From Hyperoplus lanceolatus (taxonomy: Eukaryota > Chordata > Actinopteri > Uranoscopiformes > Ammodytidae): DNA of 64,000 nt. The notes below the pieces were generated by a model that saw only the letters and a list, made by a program, of their open reading frames with translations, did not search any database and was not told the origin of the DNA. The first letter of the stretch is position 1. The number at the start of each line of letters is the position of its first letter. Shown in pieces: positions 1 through 12,222 of this stretch. Location: NCBI GenBank assembly GCA_026929865.2, contig CM049408.1, positions 1,240,001-1,304,000 on the forward strand, written 5' to 3'. The position numbers were made by a program, and so were the translations under genes.

Positions 1-469
1 ATTACTCAAGAACCTACAATGTTAATGTTGGAGGACGTACACAACGTTTCAAACCAACGCACGATACTAGTGTGGATGACGCCATGTTTGTGTAGTTAAC
101 AGCAAGTATACTTTCAGCTTTAAAGCTCACATATTATGCACTTTGCTGTCAATTTTATATGGTCTAAGTAGGCTAGTCCCTAATACTTATTTTTTTAGAT
201 GTTTGCAGAAAAACCCGTTCAGATCATTTATTGTAGCAAGCCTCTATACCCTGATTGTCCTCTGGTCTCAGGATGACCTATATTTGTGCGATCTGGCTGG
301 CCCCTCCCACCTCTCTGCCGGGCTTTCTTTATATGTCCATGGGGCTCTCCCACCGTCTCTGCCATGCTCTCGCGATACTAGAGAGACACTGCGTGACTGC
401 GAACACAGTGTTTACCCGGCCGGAGCTAAGCCATACTTTGAGAACAGTTTGACATGACCTGACATGATT

Positions 470-910
470 AAAACCCGTGAAAACAGTAGCTTCAACGTTT
501 GATTTCTACAGGAATATCTTCCCATCCTTTGTCATGTTGAAAACGAGTCATTTTCAGACTGCTGTGGGGAATATAAACAGCATGTTATGAGCAAAACCTG
601 GTGCTACAACCGAAGCTACATGGGCGCTAACGCTAAAAATAAGACTCAGACGATAAAATAAACTAAAAATACCACTAAAATCAGTGAAAAAAATATCTTC
701 AAAGTTGACTTCCACACTATTAAGTTCCAATCCTTTGTCCTGTTAAAAACGAGGCATTTCCAGACTGGTGTGGGTAATAGAATTATGTTTTTATGAGCAA
801 AAGCTGAATGCTTGTCTCGAAGCTAGCTCGGAAGCTACCGGCTAAAAATACCACACAAATCAGTGAAAAAAATATCTTCAAAGTTGACTTCCACACTATT
901 AAGTTCCACT
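470..910. repeat. Tandem repeat, ~180-base unit, 2-3 copies
   Basis: A block at 671-730 recurs almost unchanged at 851-909 (shared core 'cttccacactattaagttcc'). A more diverged copy of the same unit begins near 470 ('cccatcctttgtcatgttga' aligns with the 'tcctttgtcctgtt' segment). The unit is about 180 bases and includes a 'gagcaaaa(g/c)ctg' segment. This is a local minisatellite, with no coding potential seen. Confidence 0.75.
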
Positions 911-960
911 TTTTATGATTTTAGATTTTTTACCCATTTTAATTTACTTTTGTCTTCTAT

Positions 961-1013
961 TATTATATATATATATATATGATTATTATTATTACCATTA
1001 TAATATGATAATA

Positions 1014-1106
<93 letters not shown>
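961..1106. repeat. (TA)n microsatellite
   Basis: Long alternating TA runs at 961-980, 1018-1070 and 1077-1106. The open reading frame on the minus strand here is an artefact of the dinucleotide repeat. Confidence 0.95.
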
Positions 1107-1108
<2 letters not shown>

Positions 1109-1129
1109 TATTCAATAGTTTTTTTCTCT

Positions 1130-1234
1130 CTGTTGTGTACTTGCATTGAATATTGTATGTATTGTTGCTTTTCCTTGAATTTGTTTGAACTCGACGTCAT
1201 TGTAAATGAGGGTCACCCCTCAATTGGTCTCGAG
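1130..1234 (+). mobile_element. LINE 3' tail, left part (continues at 4435-4475)
   Basis: The motif order 'ctcgacgtcattgtaaatga', 'gggt(c/a)acccctcaattg', 'ctcgag', 'gataaataaaag' matches the 3' ends of the LINE fragments at 5943-6329 (minus strand), 35581-35985 and 44514-44672. Here the tail is cut in two by the hAT element 1235-4426 and resumes at 4435 after the target duplication. A 5'-truncated non-LTR retrotransposon tail is inferred. Confidence 0.6.
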
Positions 1235-4200
1235 CAGGGGTGTAAAGTAGCGAGTTACATTTACTCGCGTTCCTGTAATTGAGTAGTTTTTTCGTGTACT
1301 TGTAATTTTTTAAGTGATTTTTAAAACCTATACTTTTATTTTTACTTTGAGTATGTTTATTTTGAAGTATTGTACTTCGCTACATTTTATATCACTTGCG
1401 TTACTGAGTAAAAAAATAGATAGGGAAAGGAGAGAAAATAAAAGAAATATCGCGGGGGGCTTTTATTTTTACGGCACAATACCGGAAACTAACACAGAGA
1501 ATGATCGACAGGATCATTGCAACTAAATGATAACAACAAACATTGCTTCCCTCTATCATTAAAACAAAATAATCCTAGTTAAACTGTCATTGTACCGCAC
1601 GTGAAGACGTGAATGCTTTTAAATGCAGCAAACCACACACCGTGCGATCGGCCCCTCCCTCACCTGATAGGCTAGTTTACCTTTCAGCTTAACAGTGCAG
1701 AGTAGGATGGCGACGGTGCGTTTTGCCGGGAGCTTTGAAACACTTCCAGAAGACGGCAGAAAGTCAGCCTTTGCTCGACAAGAAAGGTAAAACTAATAGA
1801 CTAAAACAATGTGCAAGATATGTTATGCGCGGACACGCGAGTCAGATGACATGCGCGCGTGAGAGAGAGAGAAAAAAAAGTCATATGCGACCCAGCTGCA
1901 CCTCAAAACATCACGACCAATTAATTTACTCACTTTAAGTCGAATCCAAGTGGTCTATGACCAAGCAATAAAGGAATAAAAAACACAGGAGTTTAAAGCT
2001 CCTTGACTCTTGCCAGTCATCAATTAAGAACACTGTAACCTACAATGCAACTTGCTTATCCTGCCAGCTCCATGAGATATAAATAAAATATGCCCTCACG
2101 TTCTTGCTAGCAAAAGACGTGCCCTATCAACAACATTTGCAACGGTTTATTTTGATTTTGACACTTGTTTTATTTAATTATAAAAAAAATGTTTTACTTT
2201 GGCTATTTGCATTTTCCTTGTTTTCAGTTCAATTAGGATATGTTTAAAGTCAAAAGTCATGGTTTCAAATGTTAAATAAGTGCATGTTGCAGTTCTTAAA
2301 TCAATTAATAATTGTCTAATAATTGTGATTACACAATGTCAATCAAAATAATCATGATTATGATTTGTCAAAATCGAGCAGCCTAACCTTGCAATGTCCA
2401 TGGTTTAGATCAATTATACACAATTACATTATTAGAACTGCAGCTAGGGCTGGGCGATATATCGAATATATTCGATATATCGCGAGATGCGCTCCAGGGG
2501 ATGTATAAAATGACCCTATCGCGACCATCGAATACAAATTGGCACGTAATGTGTTTTTTTTTAGCCGCCGCCGCCACTGGCAAACTCGCTGGTGTTCGCT
2601 TCTCTCGCTCTTTCCTGTGGCTCTCTGCCTCAGACTACATGCATTGGCAACTCACTCACTCACCCCTCCCAACCAGAGTCTCCTGGGCGCGCACCTGTGA
2701 CGTAGTCTGTGCCTTGTGAGTGTTTACTTTTATCGTCATGTGAAAACAACGACGAGAGGGGGAGAAAAAAAGACGAGGGCTCTGATGCTCTTATGCTCTT
2801 ATGACAGCCGAACGAGCGGGTGGAGGGGGCGCGAAAGACGGCGATGGTGGCTGTCGTTCATAGCATGGACCTTTTTTGTAGACGGGCGCTTGACAGCATA
2901 AGCGGCCGCTGTACAGAGCCTGGTCCTTATGAGAGGAAGGCGAACGAGCGCCGGGGGAGTTTTTGGTCCAACGTCACACAAACACGGCATCCCATTTATT
3001 ACGGGCAGCCTCTTATAATAGGTCCATGTCAGCACCAAGGGAGGTGCACACCGTTTATTAACTAAAAGTCTATGTAAAGTAGGCTACATTTGCGAGTATT
3101 TTTTTATAAAATAAAACAGTGTTTTAGTGATAATGCAGGAGGGCTAGATCAATATGAATAGCATCCAGGAATGGTGCATCGGTTAGAATGCAAGGAATGA
3201 TGATGATGATGAGACTTTGCTTTCTTTAGACTATAGGCTATTATTCTCAGCCGTATTTATTTAAATCCTCTGATTGTCTTCTAGTTTTATTTTCATTAAC
3301 TAAATACAGGAGAATCAAACAGTAAGGCAGGTAACAGAGGGACGATGAGCCACCTGCTGCTTGCGCTCGCATGAATCTCTCTCGGACAAACAGGCAGGCA
3401 GAAAACGAAACTTAACTAGAGCAACTGCTCTTAAAGCGACAGTAACCATTATACATGTCAGAGCCTTTTATACACATAGACTACTATTATGGATCAAAAC
3501 CATAGATAGTATAATATAAATATCAAAACCGGTTCTGCATTTAAAGTGTGGCTGCTATCTTCAGGGGGTTAGTGGTGATAAACAATTAGTAAGTGGTTGT
3601 AATGAGTCATAATTAGTGTTCTCAGTTTACAGATTAACAGAAGATGGAAAAAACTGTTTCCAAATAAAATAATGCTGGATCCATTGTATGGGAGTGGAAG
3701 GATGTGGAATAATCAATACAATGTGCAAACTCTTTGCCATGTGCAAGTTTCAAATTGTTCCAATAGAAAGCACTAAAGATTATAAACATGTTTCATGTAG
3801 CCTAATGCATTGTTAGTGCAGACACATTTTGCAGGGACTATTTAAATCATATTACTGGTGTGATGTTATGCAAAAAAATAATTAAATTGAGCATTTAGGA
3901 TGTGCTCTAGAGGAGATTTGAAATATATCGAGATATATATCGTGTATCGAGATATAGTAAAAAAATATCGAGATATTGATTTTTGCCCATATCGCCCAGC
4001 CCTAACTGCAGCTGCAGTCTGTTTAGGTCTGTAGACCGGTTAAATTCCCACATTAACAGACTATTTGCTCCATGTTTGCTTATCTAAAGTATAATGACAC
4101 AGTATACATCCATACATGTGTGGTAACATGATTTGTTTAATTTGTGCACTTTAATTTGTAAAAGTGTTGCATTAATTAAACAAGTTTGAGATTTATATCC

Positions 4201-4426
4201 CCTTGTCTATATATATAATGCCCTACACAGAAGAGACCCCCGCCCCCTCCCGCTGTTAAAAAGTAACTAGTAACTTGTACTTTAAGTACATTTTGAATCA
4301 GCTACTTTTTCACTTTTACTTCAGTAGATTTTTCGACTAGTACTTTTACTTTTACTTAAGTAAAATTTCATCCAAGTAATCATACTTTTACTTGAGTAGA
4401 ATATTTTTGTACTCTTTCCACCTCTG
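1235..4426. mobile_element. hAT-superfamily DNA transposon, 3.19 kb, non-autonomous
   Basis: Terminal inverted repeats start with CAGGGGTGTAAAGTA on the left and end with TTTCCACCTCTG on the right. An identical 8-base target duplication GTCTCGAG lies at 1227-1234 and 4427-4434. An 8-base duplication plus CAG(A/G)GGTG-type ends is diagnostic of hAT elements. The subterminal sequence is rich in 'acttttacttgagtag' type repeats. No transposase frame survives. It was inserted into a LINE tail and in turn hosts the hAT at 2445-4004. Confidence 0.88.
2445..4004. mobile_element. Nested hAT-type element, 1.56 kb
   Basis: Ends are TAGGGCTGGGCGATAT on the left and its inverse ATATCGCCCAGCCCTA on the right. 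The 8-base target duplication ACTGCAGC at 2437-2444 and 4005-4012 is perfect. It carries 'tatcgatatatcg'-like subterminal palindromes and no intact transposase. It lies wholly within the element at 1235-4426 and is therefore the younger insertion. Confidence 0.88.
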
Positions 4427-5149
4427 GTCTCGAGGATAAATAAAAGTTAAATTAAATGAAATGAAAAATACATTTATATAATGCTGCGTCACATGGCTGC
4501 ACCACTGCTGCGCATGGACGCACCGGGGCCGTAGAAAGAGTGCACACTAACTCCCTACTTTTGCTTGCCATATTCTCTCAATAACTCCTAAATCCAGCTT
4601 CAGCATAAATAGCTTAGTGGCACACTATCTCCGATTTCACACCCAACAACTGAGCGATTCATTTGCAGCCTGGACGCGGAGGTGTGTCACCTCTCTGCTC
4701 TGACGGCCGGCTCGGACTGCTCCGAGGGGCTGCTCCGAGACTGACCGCCTGTCAGTGCTTTTGGTCGGGGAGGGGCTCGCGGCAGCACCCGCTGCTCGTT
4801 GAGCAATGAGCACAGTAACTGCAAAGTGAAACGTGCTTTCACGTCAGAGTCTCCAAACACCACAAAAGTTTTCAATAAAACCAGAAAAAATCGCTAGGAG
4901 GATATGACAAAAAAAGTTTTGATGGGATTTTATTTTTTTTTTTTGGATGGGATTTCCGGATTTCCGCGAATATTTTGCATTGAAGGATGACGTTTTTCTG
5001 AGCTAAGGTCTAGGTATGGGATGTCTGCCAACTAGTGGAGGGGAGTTTGAACAAAATATAACACTCTATTTAGAGAAAACAGCTGTTTGATTCAGTAAAG
5101 CGTCTTGTCGCAATTTTGCGACTTTGGCGCCTAACGGGTTAAGATAAAT

Positions 5150-5592
5150 TAGTGGAGTATGAGCAAAAGCATTCTGTGTTGGTGTATGTAACATTCAGGC
5201 TGTAGGCTACTATGGGCATCTTGTCGCTTAGCGGGGAAAGCAACATGGCTGTCGCTCGGAAAATTTTCCAGAGGATCTTGGGGCCGTGGACCAATAAGAA
5301 ATGGGGGGGGGTGGGGTTATCATAGACTACTGCTAATGTGGGGGGGAAGCATGGACATATAAAGAACATATGGGGATGTGGCTGTGCAGTTTATGACGTC
5401 ATAAACCGCGAGAATTCTGAACGGAGTATATTGGGGGGGAGGGGTGGGGGTTTCAGAACGGGGGAGAGTGAGAAAAGGAGAGATTGTTATTTTTTTTAAT
5501 ATTTTGGCAGTCTCTAGGCACACCGTAGACCCATGGATATGTTGGAACACATTTAAAAAGTGCATTTAGCATCATATGTGACCTTTAATCCA
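5150..5592. repeat. Probable MITE fragment, right end only
   Basis: The sequence ends in 'atcatatgtgacctttaa', the inverse of the 'ttaaaggtcacatgttatg' end of the complete MITE at 26078-26441, so the TTAA-type right end is recognisable. The left end is not clear and the boundary at 5150 is a guess. Confidence 0.35.
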
Positions 5593-5942
5593 CACACATA
5601 CACATCTCCTATGTGAATAACAGATTATATCAAACACTGTATTCTTATTCAAATGACTCAGATTGACACATTTTCTATTAACAACCAGACTTTTAGTTCA
5701 GGAATATTTGCATTTAAAATCATTTTGAGATATTCTGCAGATGAAAAGCTAGGTGAACTGAAAAAAGGTAGTTTGCTTAGAGGCATAGTTCAACATTTAA
5801 AATGTATTTTAAGCATTTTAGCTTTCTGCCTCACTTGTTGGTACTTGTTTATTTCCCACGTTATGTTGCGCTCTATATTTTTACACTTTATGTCCTTTAA
5901 GAACCAAATGCATACATGTTCATTTCATTTAACTTTTATTTA

Positions 5943-6329
5943 TCCTCGAGAGACCAATTGAGGGGTGACCCTCATTTTCAATGATGTCGAGTCAAAACAA
6001 ATTCAAAACAACAATACATACAAAATATTCAATGCAAATACATCAAATACACAACAAGTGAAGAGAAGAGGAAAAAACAAAAAAACAATTGAAACATTTA
6101 CAAAGTGGTGAAGAGTGGCAGCAATTAAAAGGAATAAAGTACAATATAGCCTAATTAAAACAGTTACAAGTAGAGTTTGGCAGATCCAAGATAATCTGTT
6201 TGGCCAAAGGATATGAATGTATTTAGTTTAATTTATTGCTGTAAGTTGTTCCAGGAGTCGGGGGCACTGAAGCTAAAAGCTGTCTTTCCCAGCTCAGACC
6301 GGGATACGTGACCGTCACGGGCACTTCCT
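5943..6329 (-). mobile_element. LINE 3' fragment (reverse transcriptase C-terminus + 3' UTR)
   Basis: On the minus strand around 6306-6243 the reading frame gives SRSELGKTAFSFSAPDSWNN, the typical C-terminal end of fish LINE ORF2 proteins. The same motif is seen on the plus strand at about 35640-35700. Downstream follow 'ctcgacatcattgaaaatga', 'gggtcacccctcaattg' and 'aggataaataaaag', the same 3' UTR as the other copies here. It is 5' truncated, and the upstream side is interrupted by the inverted-repeat element at 6330-7434. The exact clade (L2/CR1-like) cannot be settled by eye. Confidence 0.7.
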
Positions 6330-7434
6330 GGGGCTGTATTCACAAAACCTTTTATCTTAGCGCTAATAGTACTTTTAAGGAGCACTAAAAGTTCTTAATT
6401 AGGAGTAATTTCTTAAAACCTATTCACAAAGCTGCAAAGACCAACTTTTACTAAGGAATGGGAGGGACTCCGAAACTAAGACTAGAGGGCGGGGTTGACC
6501 CTGTTGCTATGGATGATGTCATGTTCATACCGTCTATGCCCACAGTGATTGGCTGAGAGGGAATGAGTTTCTAAGAGTGAATTTATGATAGAAACACTGT
6601 GGGAGATATCCATATTGTGTCGCTGTATTAAAGTAAAGAGTTTTTAAATACAATTAATGATAAGTGACACTGATTTAACATGAGTAACATGAGCAAGAAT
6701 ACACTACTGCATGGTTTCCCACACATTAGTTCAATATTAGCCCACAATAATACCACATGGGCCTATTCATTTTCAATTTTACAATGTTTTGAATTGGACA
6801 TATCCTTATTTAAGAGCTTCAGGCCATGCACTCTCACTTAGTGGAGGTCCTGGGAAAGTTTTGTATGCATTTCATTTAGCGGAGAATATTTCAACTGTTT
6901 TAGACTAATATGACCCCAGTGAACAACGTGGGATGTGTGACAAAATCTCTACCCGGGACAAAAGTCCTGAAAATGACCACAACAACATGTAACATGTTAC
7001 ACTAGTATCACACTATGTGGTGAATGGGACTTTTTTCTTTATAGATATCCTCATACTTTTTTACCAGATTAATCTTCATATTAAGAGAAATACTTTTTTT
7101 ATTACACTTTGTCTAAAACATTTAATAAAATATGCAAATGAGGCAATATCTCATTCAACATGCGTTCATACAGTACGTAAGAGGTTGACTGTTTTTTTGC
7201 CATTTTCATTATATATCAAATCAGAATGTTTACACTCTTATATAAACTTATAATCACTGTCATTGTGAACATTGTGATCCCCTCAGAAAATCTGTAACTT
7301 CAAGGGTTTACGTTGCGTCTCGTCTCGTTTCTGTCCCATTGATAAATGTTCGTTGACGACGACATTTTGTCATACATTTCGTTGACAAAAACAACACTAC
7401 TCTTAGCCTTAAAATGTTTTGTGAATACGGCCCC
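6330..7434. mobile_element. Inverted-repeat DNA element, ~1.1 kb
   Basis: The left end GGGGCTGTATTCACAAAACC is mirrored by the right end GTTTTGTGAATACGGCCCC, and inside both lie related 'ctta(a/g)' blocks. This is a non-autonomous cut-and-paste transposon. I could not find an exact target duplication (cttcct and tttcct flank the two ends), so the superfamily is not assigned. Confidence 0.65.
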
Positions 7435-7656
7435 TGGTTTCCTTCCAATGAATTTGATTTTAAAATTACATAACATGTAAAAATATAGAGTGCAACGTTA
7501 CGTGATGAATAAAAAAAGTCCCAGCAAGCACACAGGAGCATTTAGTGATGTTGAAAAATTTATATTTTGACCTGCTCCCTTTGACTACCAGGGCTAAACT
7601 AATCTGGATGAGCAATTATGCCCATTTCTATATCAAACATGCACACACAGTTAAAG

Positions 7657-7953
7657 GGGGCGGCAGTAGCGAAGTGGGTAGGGAGTTCGCCTCTGGTGTG
7701 CAGGGTCGGAGGTTCGATCCCCCATCTCCCCGCCACATGTCGAAGTGTCCCTGGGCAAGACACTGAACCCCGAATTGCTCCCGATAGTTAGCTTAGTTAG
7801 CATAGCACCCTAGTGCTAAGCCTACCCTGCGTGGTAGCTGCTGCTATCGGTGTATGAATGTGTGTGTGACTGGGTGAATGTGTACAAAAACAATGTAAAG
7901 TGCTTTGGGTCTGTGATAAACGGAGATATAGCGCTATATAAGTCCATTTACTA
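7657..7953 (+). mobile_element. tRNA-derived SINE, V-SINE type
   Basis: The head contains a tRNA-like promoter with B box GGTTCGATCCC at about 7712. It is followed by the conserved central segment 'tgtccctgggcaagacactg' and a tail with 'aaagtgctttggg' and 'gcgctatataag', as in vertebrate V-SINEs that share their 3' end with a LINE. Short similar flanks (ttaaagg) on both sides may be the target duplication. Confidence 0.8.
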
Positions 7954-9552
7954 TTTAAAGGAATGGAAAGTGCCAAAAAAAGCTAATCATTTAAAATGTT
8001 GAACTATTCCCTTTATTTTGATCAGATTGTGATCTCTATCAGGTGGGATGTTTGTAGTGTTATTCCTCATAGTAAACTTTAGATGTATGAATGGGGAGGA
8101 TTGCAATGCTGTACTGTTGACAAACCACATGTTTTCACTCTTTTAAGCCGTTCATAGAGTATGTGAATAGTTGTGCTGTAAATGAGTTTACAGTGCTCAT
8201 TGGTAGGCTTCATGGGGATTAGTAAAGAAAGACAAAGACAGGGCCCTAATCATCCAATCATGTGTTGATTCATAACCATTCGACCACTAACATCACTTTG
8301 ACGCTGACAGCGGCATGCTTTGAAATTGTGGTTTTATTTTGGTCAGTCCTATTTTCTGTTTTGTTTTGTCTTTTCAAAATCTTGTCTTGGAGAAATCATT
8401 CCTGTCTACTCGCCAATATCCAATAACACATTCTTGTATTTTGGCCTGATGTGGCATGGTGTTCTGGTGGGCGATATTCTTTCACATATGTTCTAGGGTA
8501 CTGTGAAGCTTTTGTATAAGCTTTTTTTTTTTTTGTAAAAACATTCATATGCATTAACGCAAATAATAAGGCAGAAACTATCTCTCTTTCTTGCCATCAA
8601 ATTCAACAGGAAATGTTCCATATGTAACTGATGGTTTAACGCTCCTAATTCGTCTGTCAGCTTTCACCTACCAACTTCCTCCATAATGCTGTACTGCATT
8701 TGAACACATGTCTTGAGGCATGAAAAGATTTCTTTTGCCACATATTCACACTCATATTTTCTCTCAAGCAGTTATTGACACGGTTAAGCAAATTCTTCAA
8801 AGCTTTCTCTTCAGGGAGATGTTTGCATGCTTTGTGATGGATGGCTGACTCCATGCACCCGTACTTACACTAACTTCTTTATTTTCTCTGCATTCATCTT
8901 TAAGTTGGGAACCATTGTGCGGTGGCAGGAACATCCACCATCATCCATCGTACCCCACCCTGTCTTTATTTTGTCAGTGTGGCTGCTTATCTGGAGAAGT
9001 TATCAAGTGATTATGTTCTCTGTTGTATATCTGTTGTACTCTCCTTTGCTTTCAATGAATTCCATAAGATTTTTTTAAATAGTTCATATTTTATTTTGGT
9101 GTTTGAAAACCCAGAGATATTATGACTCAAACATATGATATTGGTCCAACAACACTCCATGGCCAATGATAAATAAAACATTTTTTTCCATTAATGCCGA
9201 GATATATATCTTGATGCAATCAGTGTCTCTCATACATTTTACAAACCATATCTTAATAGGCTTACAACACTTAAATACAGTTAATTTGCATTTTATTTTT
9301 ACCATGCAAAATCACCAAAAAATTTAGGACAACTAAAAAAAAAGTGTGCATCACAAACCAGCATCTGGTAAGGTGTGAAACACAGCTCTTATTCCTCACT
9401 GAATACATACTAATAACTTGTAGGGATATTAGTATAAGCATTATTTTCAAAGTTGAGGGAGAATGACAGGTGATACCAAAAAGAACGCCAGCCTCTTAGA
9501 AACTAGACCAGAAGAAGCACAGACCTTATATCATGATCATATTATAATTAGT

Positions 9553-10445
9553 GCTGTCAAACGATGAACACATTTAATTACGATTACGCATATTTGTATC
9601 TATTCTAGCCTAAATGTCCCTTGATTTCTTTATGTCCCATTATTTTTTCTAATTTCTTTCTCCTATCACACACATTCTCTAAGCCCTTGTAATTCAATGT
9701 AGGCTATGTTTTCTAAAATATTATAATTTAAAATTCAGTGCAAATAGCCCCAATGTAGATCCTCCCACCCCAACCCTAGAACAGCCTACACAAACATGAT
9801 TGGAACTTCCTGTTTTTATTGAAAAACAAACTATAAAACCACATAGGCTATATAAAACAAATTATTATTAGGTATTAATAATAATTTAAACTGGTTGTTG
9901 CAGGTCTAAATGTTTTGGGAGTCATTCATCCACGGCTTATTTCAGACTGTGTGGAGTGGACACACTATATGCTTGTGTGCCGGTGGTTGCTATGGCGCTG
10001 CTGCAGCCGGGAGTTCAGTCGCCCTTCGTAGCGAAAATGAAAGTTAAAATGAATGACTGCACTTGTTTGCAAATGACAGGCTTTCTTTCTGTTCTTTCAC
10101 TGCGTATCCCAGTGTCACACACAGAAGATGCTACCAGTGAGTGACTGAAGCGCTGCCCAGCGGGGCGAGGAAATGCTAGGTTTTGGTTTCTGCTTTAAAG
10201 TAAAAGTTTAAAATTGACTTAACGTTTTGCCAGTTTAATGATTTTATTTTGAACTTACACTGTAGGAAATGTTCAGTTTGATTTAACATTAACTTAATTG
10301 CGAGCTACATGTACAGTTTGTGGTGTTGTAGTTGTTCTAATGTTACTAGTTTTTGCAGCAGCATGTGAAAAAACTACAATGTTTGCAAGCCAAAAAGAGC
10401 GTTAATCTCGCGATAGAAATATTGACGCCGTTAAAATGGGTTTGC
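9553..10445. mobile_element. Degraded hAT-like element
   Basis: The left end 'tagtgctgtcaaacgatgaa' and the following 'tttaattacgattacgc' resemble the widespread fish hAT end whose interior continues with TTAATCGCGATTAA motifs. Near 10402 'gcgttaatctcgcg' may be the decayed right subterminal part. There is no clear right terminus or target duplication. Confidence 0.35.
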
Positions 10446-10466
10446 GTTAATGCAAATAGGTAAGCA

Positions 10467-11169
10467 GGTAGCACTTTATATCAATAGAATGAATCATCAT
10501 AAATCCATGCATGTATTCATTCATGTAGTACTTCATGAACCATCAGTAGTTCACTAGGATTAATAGTATCTCATTCATGATTTAACACAGGAACAATACA
10601 GTCATTAATGCATTAAGGTTGTTATTCATCATGATCTTTACATTATTACTGATCAAGTCTTCTTCATAGGTCACTCTGCAGTTAAAGTGACAATAACTGG
10701 TCACACCAATACACATGTGTTTTAAACCAAGTGTTGAAATCATGAAAATCATTTCTCTTGACTTATCATATTTGTGGCCCTTCAAATTAAGTGGTCACCT
10801 GGTCCATTTAAGATAACTCAAATCTATTCAAGGTCACCGCTATCTCAATGTCACCACTGTACAAGTGGTCACCTTGAATGAACCGCTTGATTTGAAGGGC
10901 CACAAACATGATCAAGTCATGAAGAATGAATCTGCTTAGTTCATGATTTCAACACTTGATCTTGAAGAAGACATGATCATCAGTAATGGCTCAAAGATCA
11001 TTATAATTAACAAACCACAGCTGAAGCATTCATTAATGTATTGTTCCTGTGTTAAACCATACATTAGATACTGTTAATCCTAGTGACTTACTGATTACTT
11101 ACTGAGTTCATGAAGTACAACATGAATAAATTCATGATGATTCATTTACTATTAATATAAAGTGTTACT
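10467..11169. mobile_element. 703-base palindromic MITE
   Basis: The two halves are inverted copies over most of their length. Left GGTAGCACTTTATATCAATA mirrors right TATTAATATAAAGTGTTACT, and the central 'gtggcccttcaaatt' mirrors 'gatttgaagggccac'. An 8-base target duplication GGTAAGCA lies at 10459-10466 and 11170-11177. The 8-base duplication suggests hAT mobilisation. Confidence 0.85.
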
Positions 11170-11797
11170 GGTAAGCATTTATATACGTGGAGGAAAAAAA
11201 ACAACCTTTAGCTGACCCCCACTAAAACAGTCTATACAAAGCTGACTTGTCTGCAGTGACATCTCCCTGAAACTCCTTCTAGTGACTGCGTGACTGCCAT
11301 CTCCATAACCCATACAACCCCACTTCAAAAATACTCAACTGTCCCTTGGTCTCCTTCATTTTCTCTTGAGCATAGACTTGTCAGACATAGGCCATCTTAT
11401 GGAGTTCCTCTTGGAGGATATCTTTACTTACATGGAGTAATCATGTAGATGTCATTACACCAAATACACTATAGGGTTAAAGCTGGTATATGTTCTAAGT
11501 GCAGATGTTTACTCTCATTGTCATGCCTGTTATAGCATGTGTATACTGGCCAAACAATGTCAGCACAATTTACCCCTCTGTCCAAGTGAACCTTTTACCC
11601 TGCCTATAAACCGTTGAGGGGCATGGGGTTGGGTTTAAGTGTTATTGGCTCTTTACATTAGACTGCTATCATGCTGCCAACAATTAAAGTCTTCCATGTA
11701 ATATTGTTTGGATTCTCATGCAAAAAATTCAACAGCTCTCCTTTCTAATCAAGGTTTTGCCTTGGCAGGTTCATATTGACTGAAAGCTTTTACAAAC

Positions 11798-12222
11798 CGT
11801 TAGCCTCATAGCATAATTGCCTAAATCATATTTACTCTACTCTACTTTTACTCTACATCTACTCTATTCTACATCTACTTTACCATACTCTATAACCCTT
11901 AGAATATGACTTAGGCAATTATGCTATTAGGCTAACGAAAAGTAGATGTAGAGTAGAGTAGAGTAGAGTAGAGTAGAGTAGAGTAGAGTAGAGTAGAGTA
12001 GAGTAGAGTAGAGTAGAGTAGAGTAGAGTAGATGTAGAATAGAGTAGATGTAGAGTAGAGTAGAGTAGAGTAGAGTAGAGTAGAGTAGAGTAGAGTAGAG
12101 TAGAGTAGAGTAGAGTAGAGTAGAGTAGAGTAGAGTAGAGTAGATGTAGAATAGAGTAGATGTAGAGTAAAAGTAGAGTAGAGAAAATATGACTTAGGCA
12201 ATTATGCTATGAGGCTAACAAA
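11798..12222. repeat. Hairpin-forming repeat with GAGTA pentamer array
   Basis: The arm 11798-11882 (gttagcctcatagcataatt, then TACTC-type repeats) is the inverse of 12141-12222. A second, shorter copy of the arm motif sits inside at 11903-11937. Between them are two long (TAGAG)n runs, 11946-12031 and 12048-12144, separated by 'gatgtagaatagagtagatg'. The open frame of repeated YSTLL residues is an artefact of the pentamer. Confidence 0.85.

Noticed and set aside
913..1200. 95-residue minus-strand frame of alternating Ile/Tyr
   Set aside because: Produced entirely by the (TA)n microsatellite.
7657..7740. tRNA-like sequence considered as a functional tRNA gene
   Set aside because: Only the promoter boxes are tRNA-like. 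It is the head of a SINE and lacks a cloverleaf 3' half. The same applies to 20450-20535.
11932..12201. 89-residue minus-strand frame of repeated YSTLL
   Set aside because: Produced by the GAGTA pentamer array.
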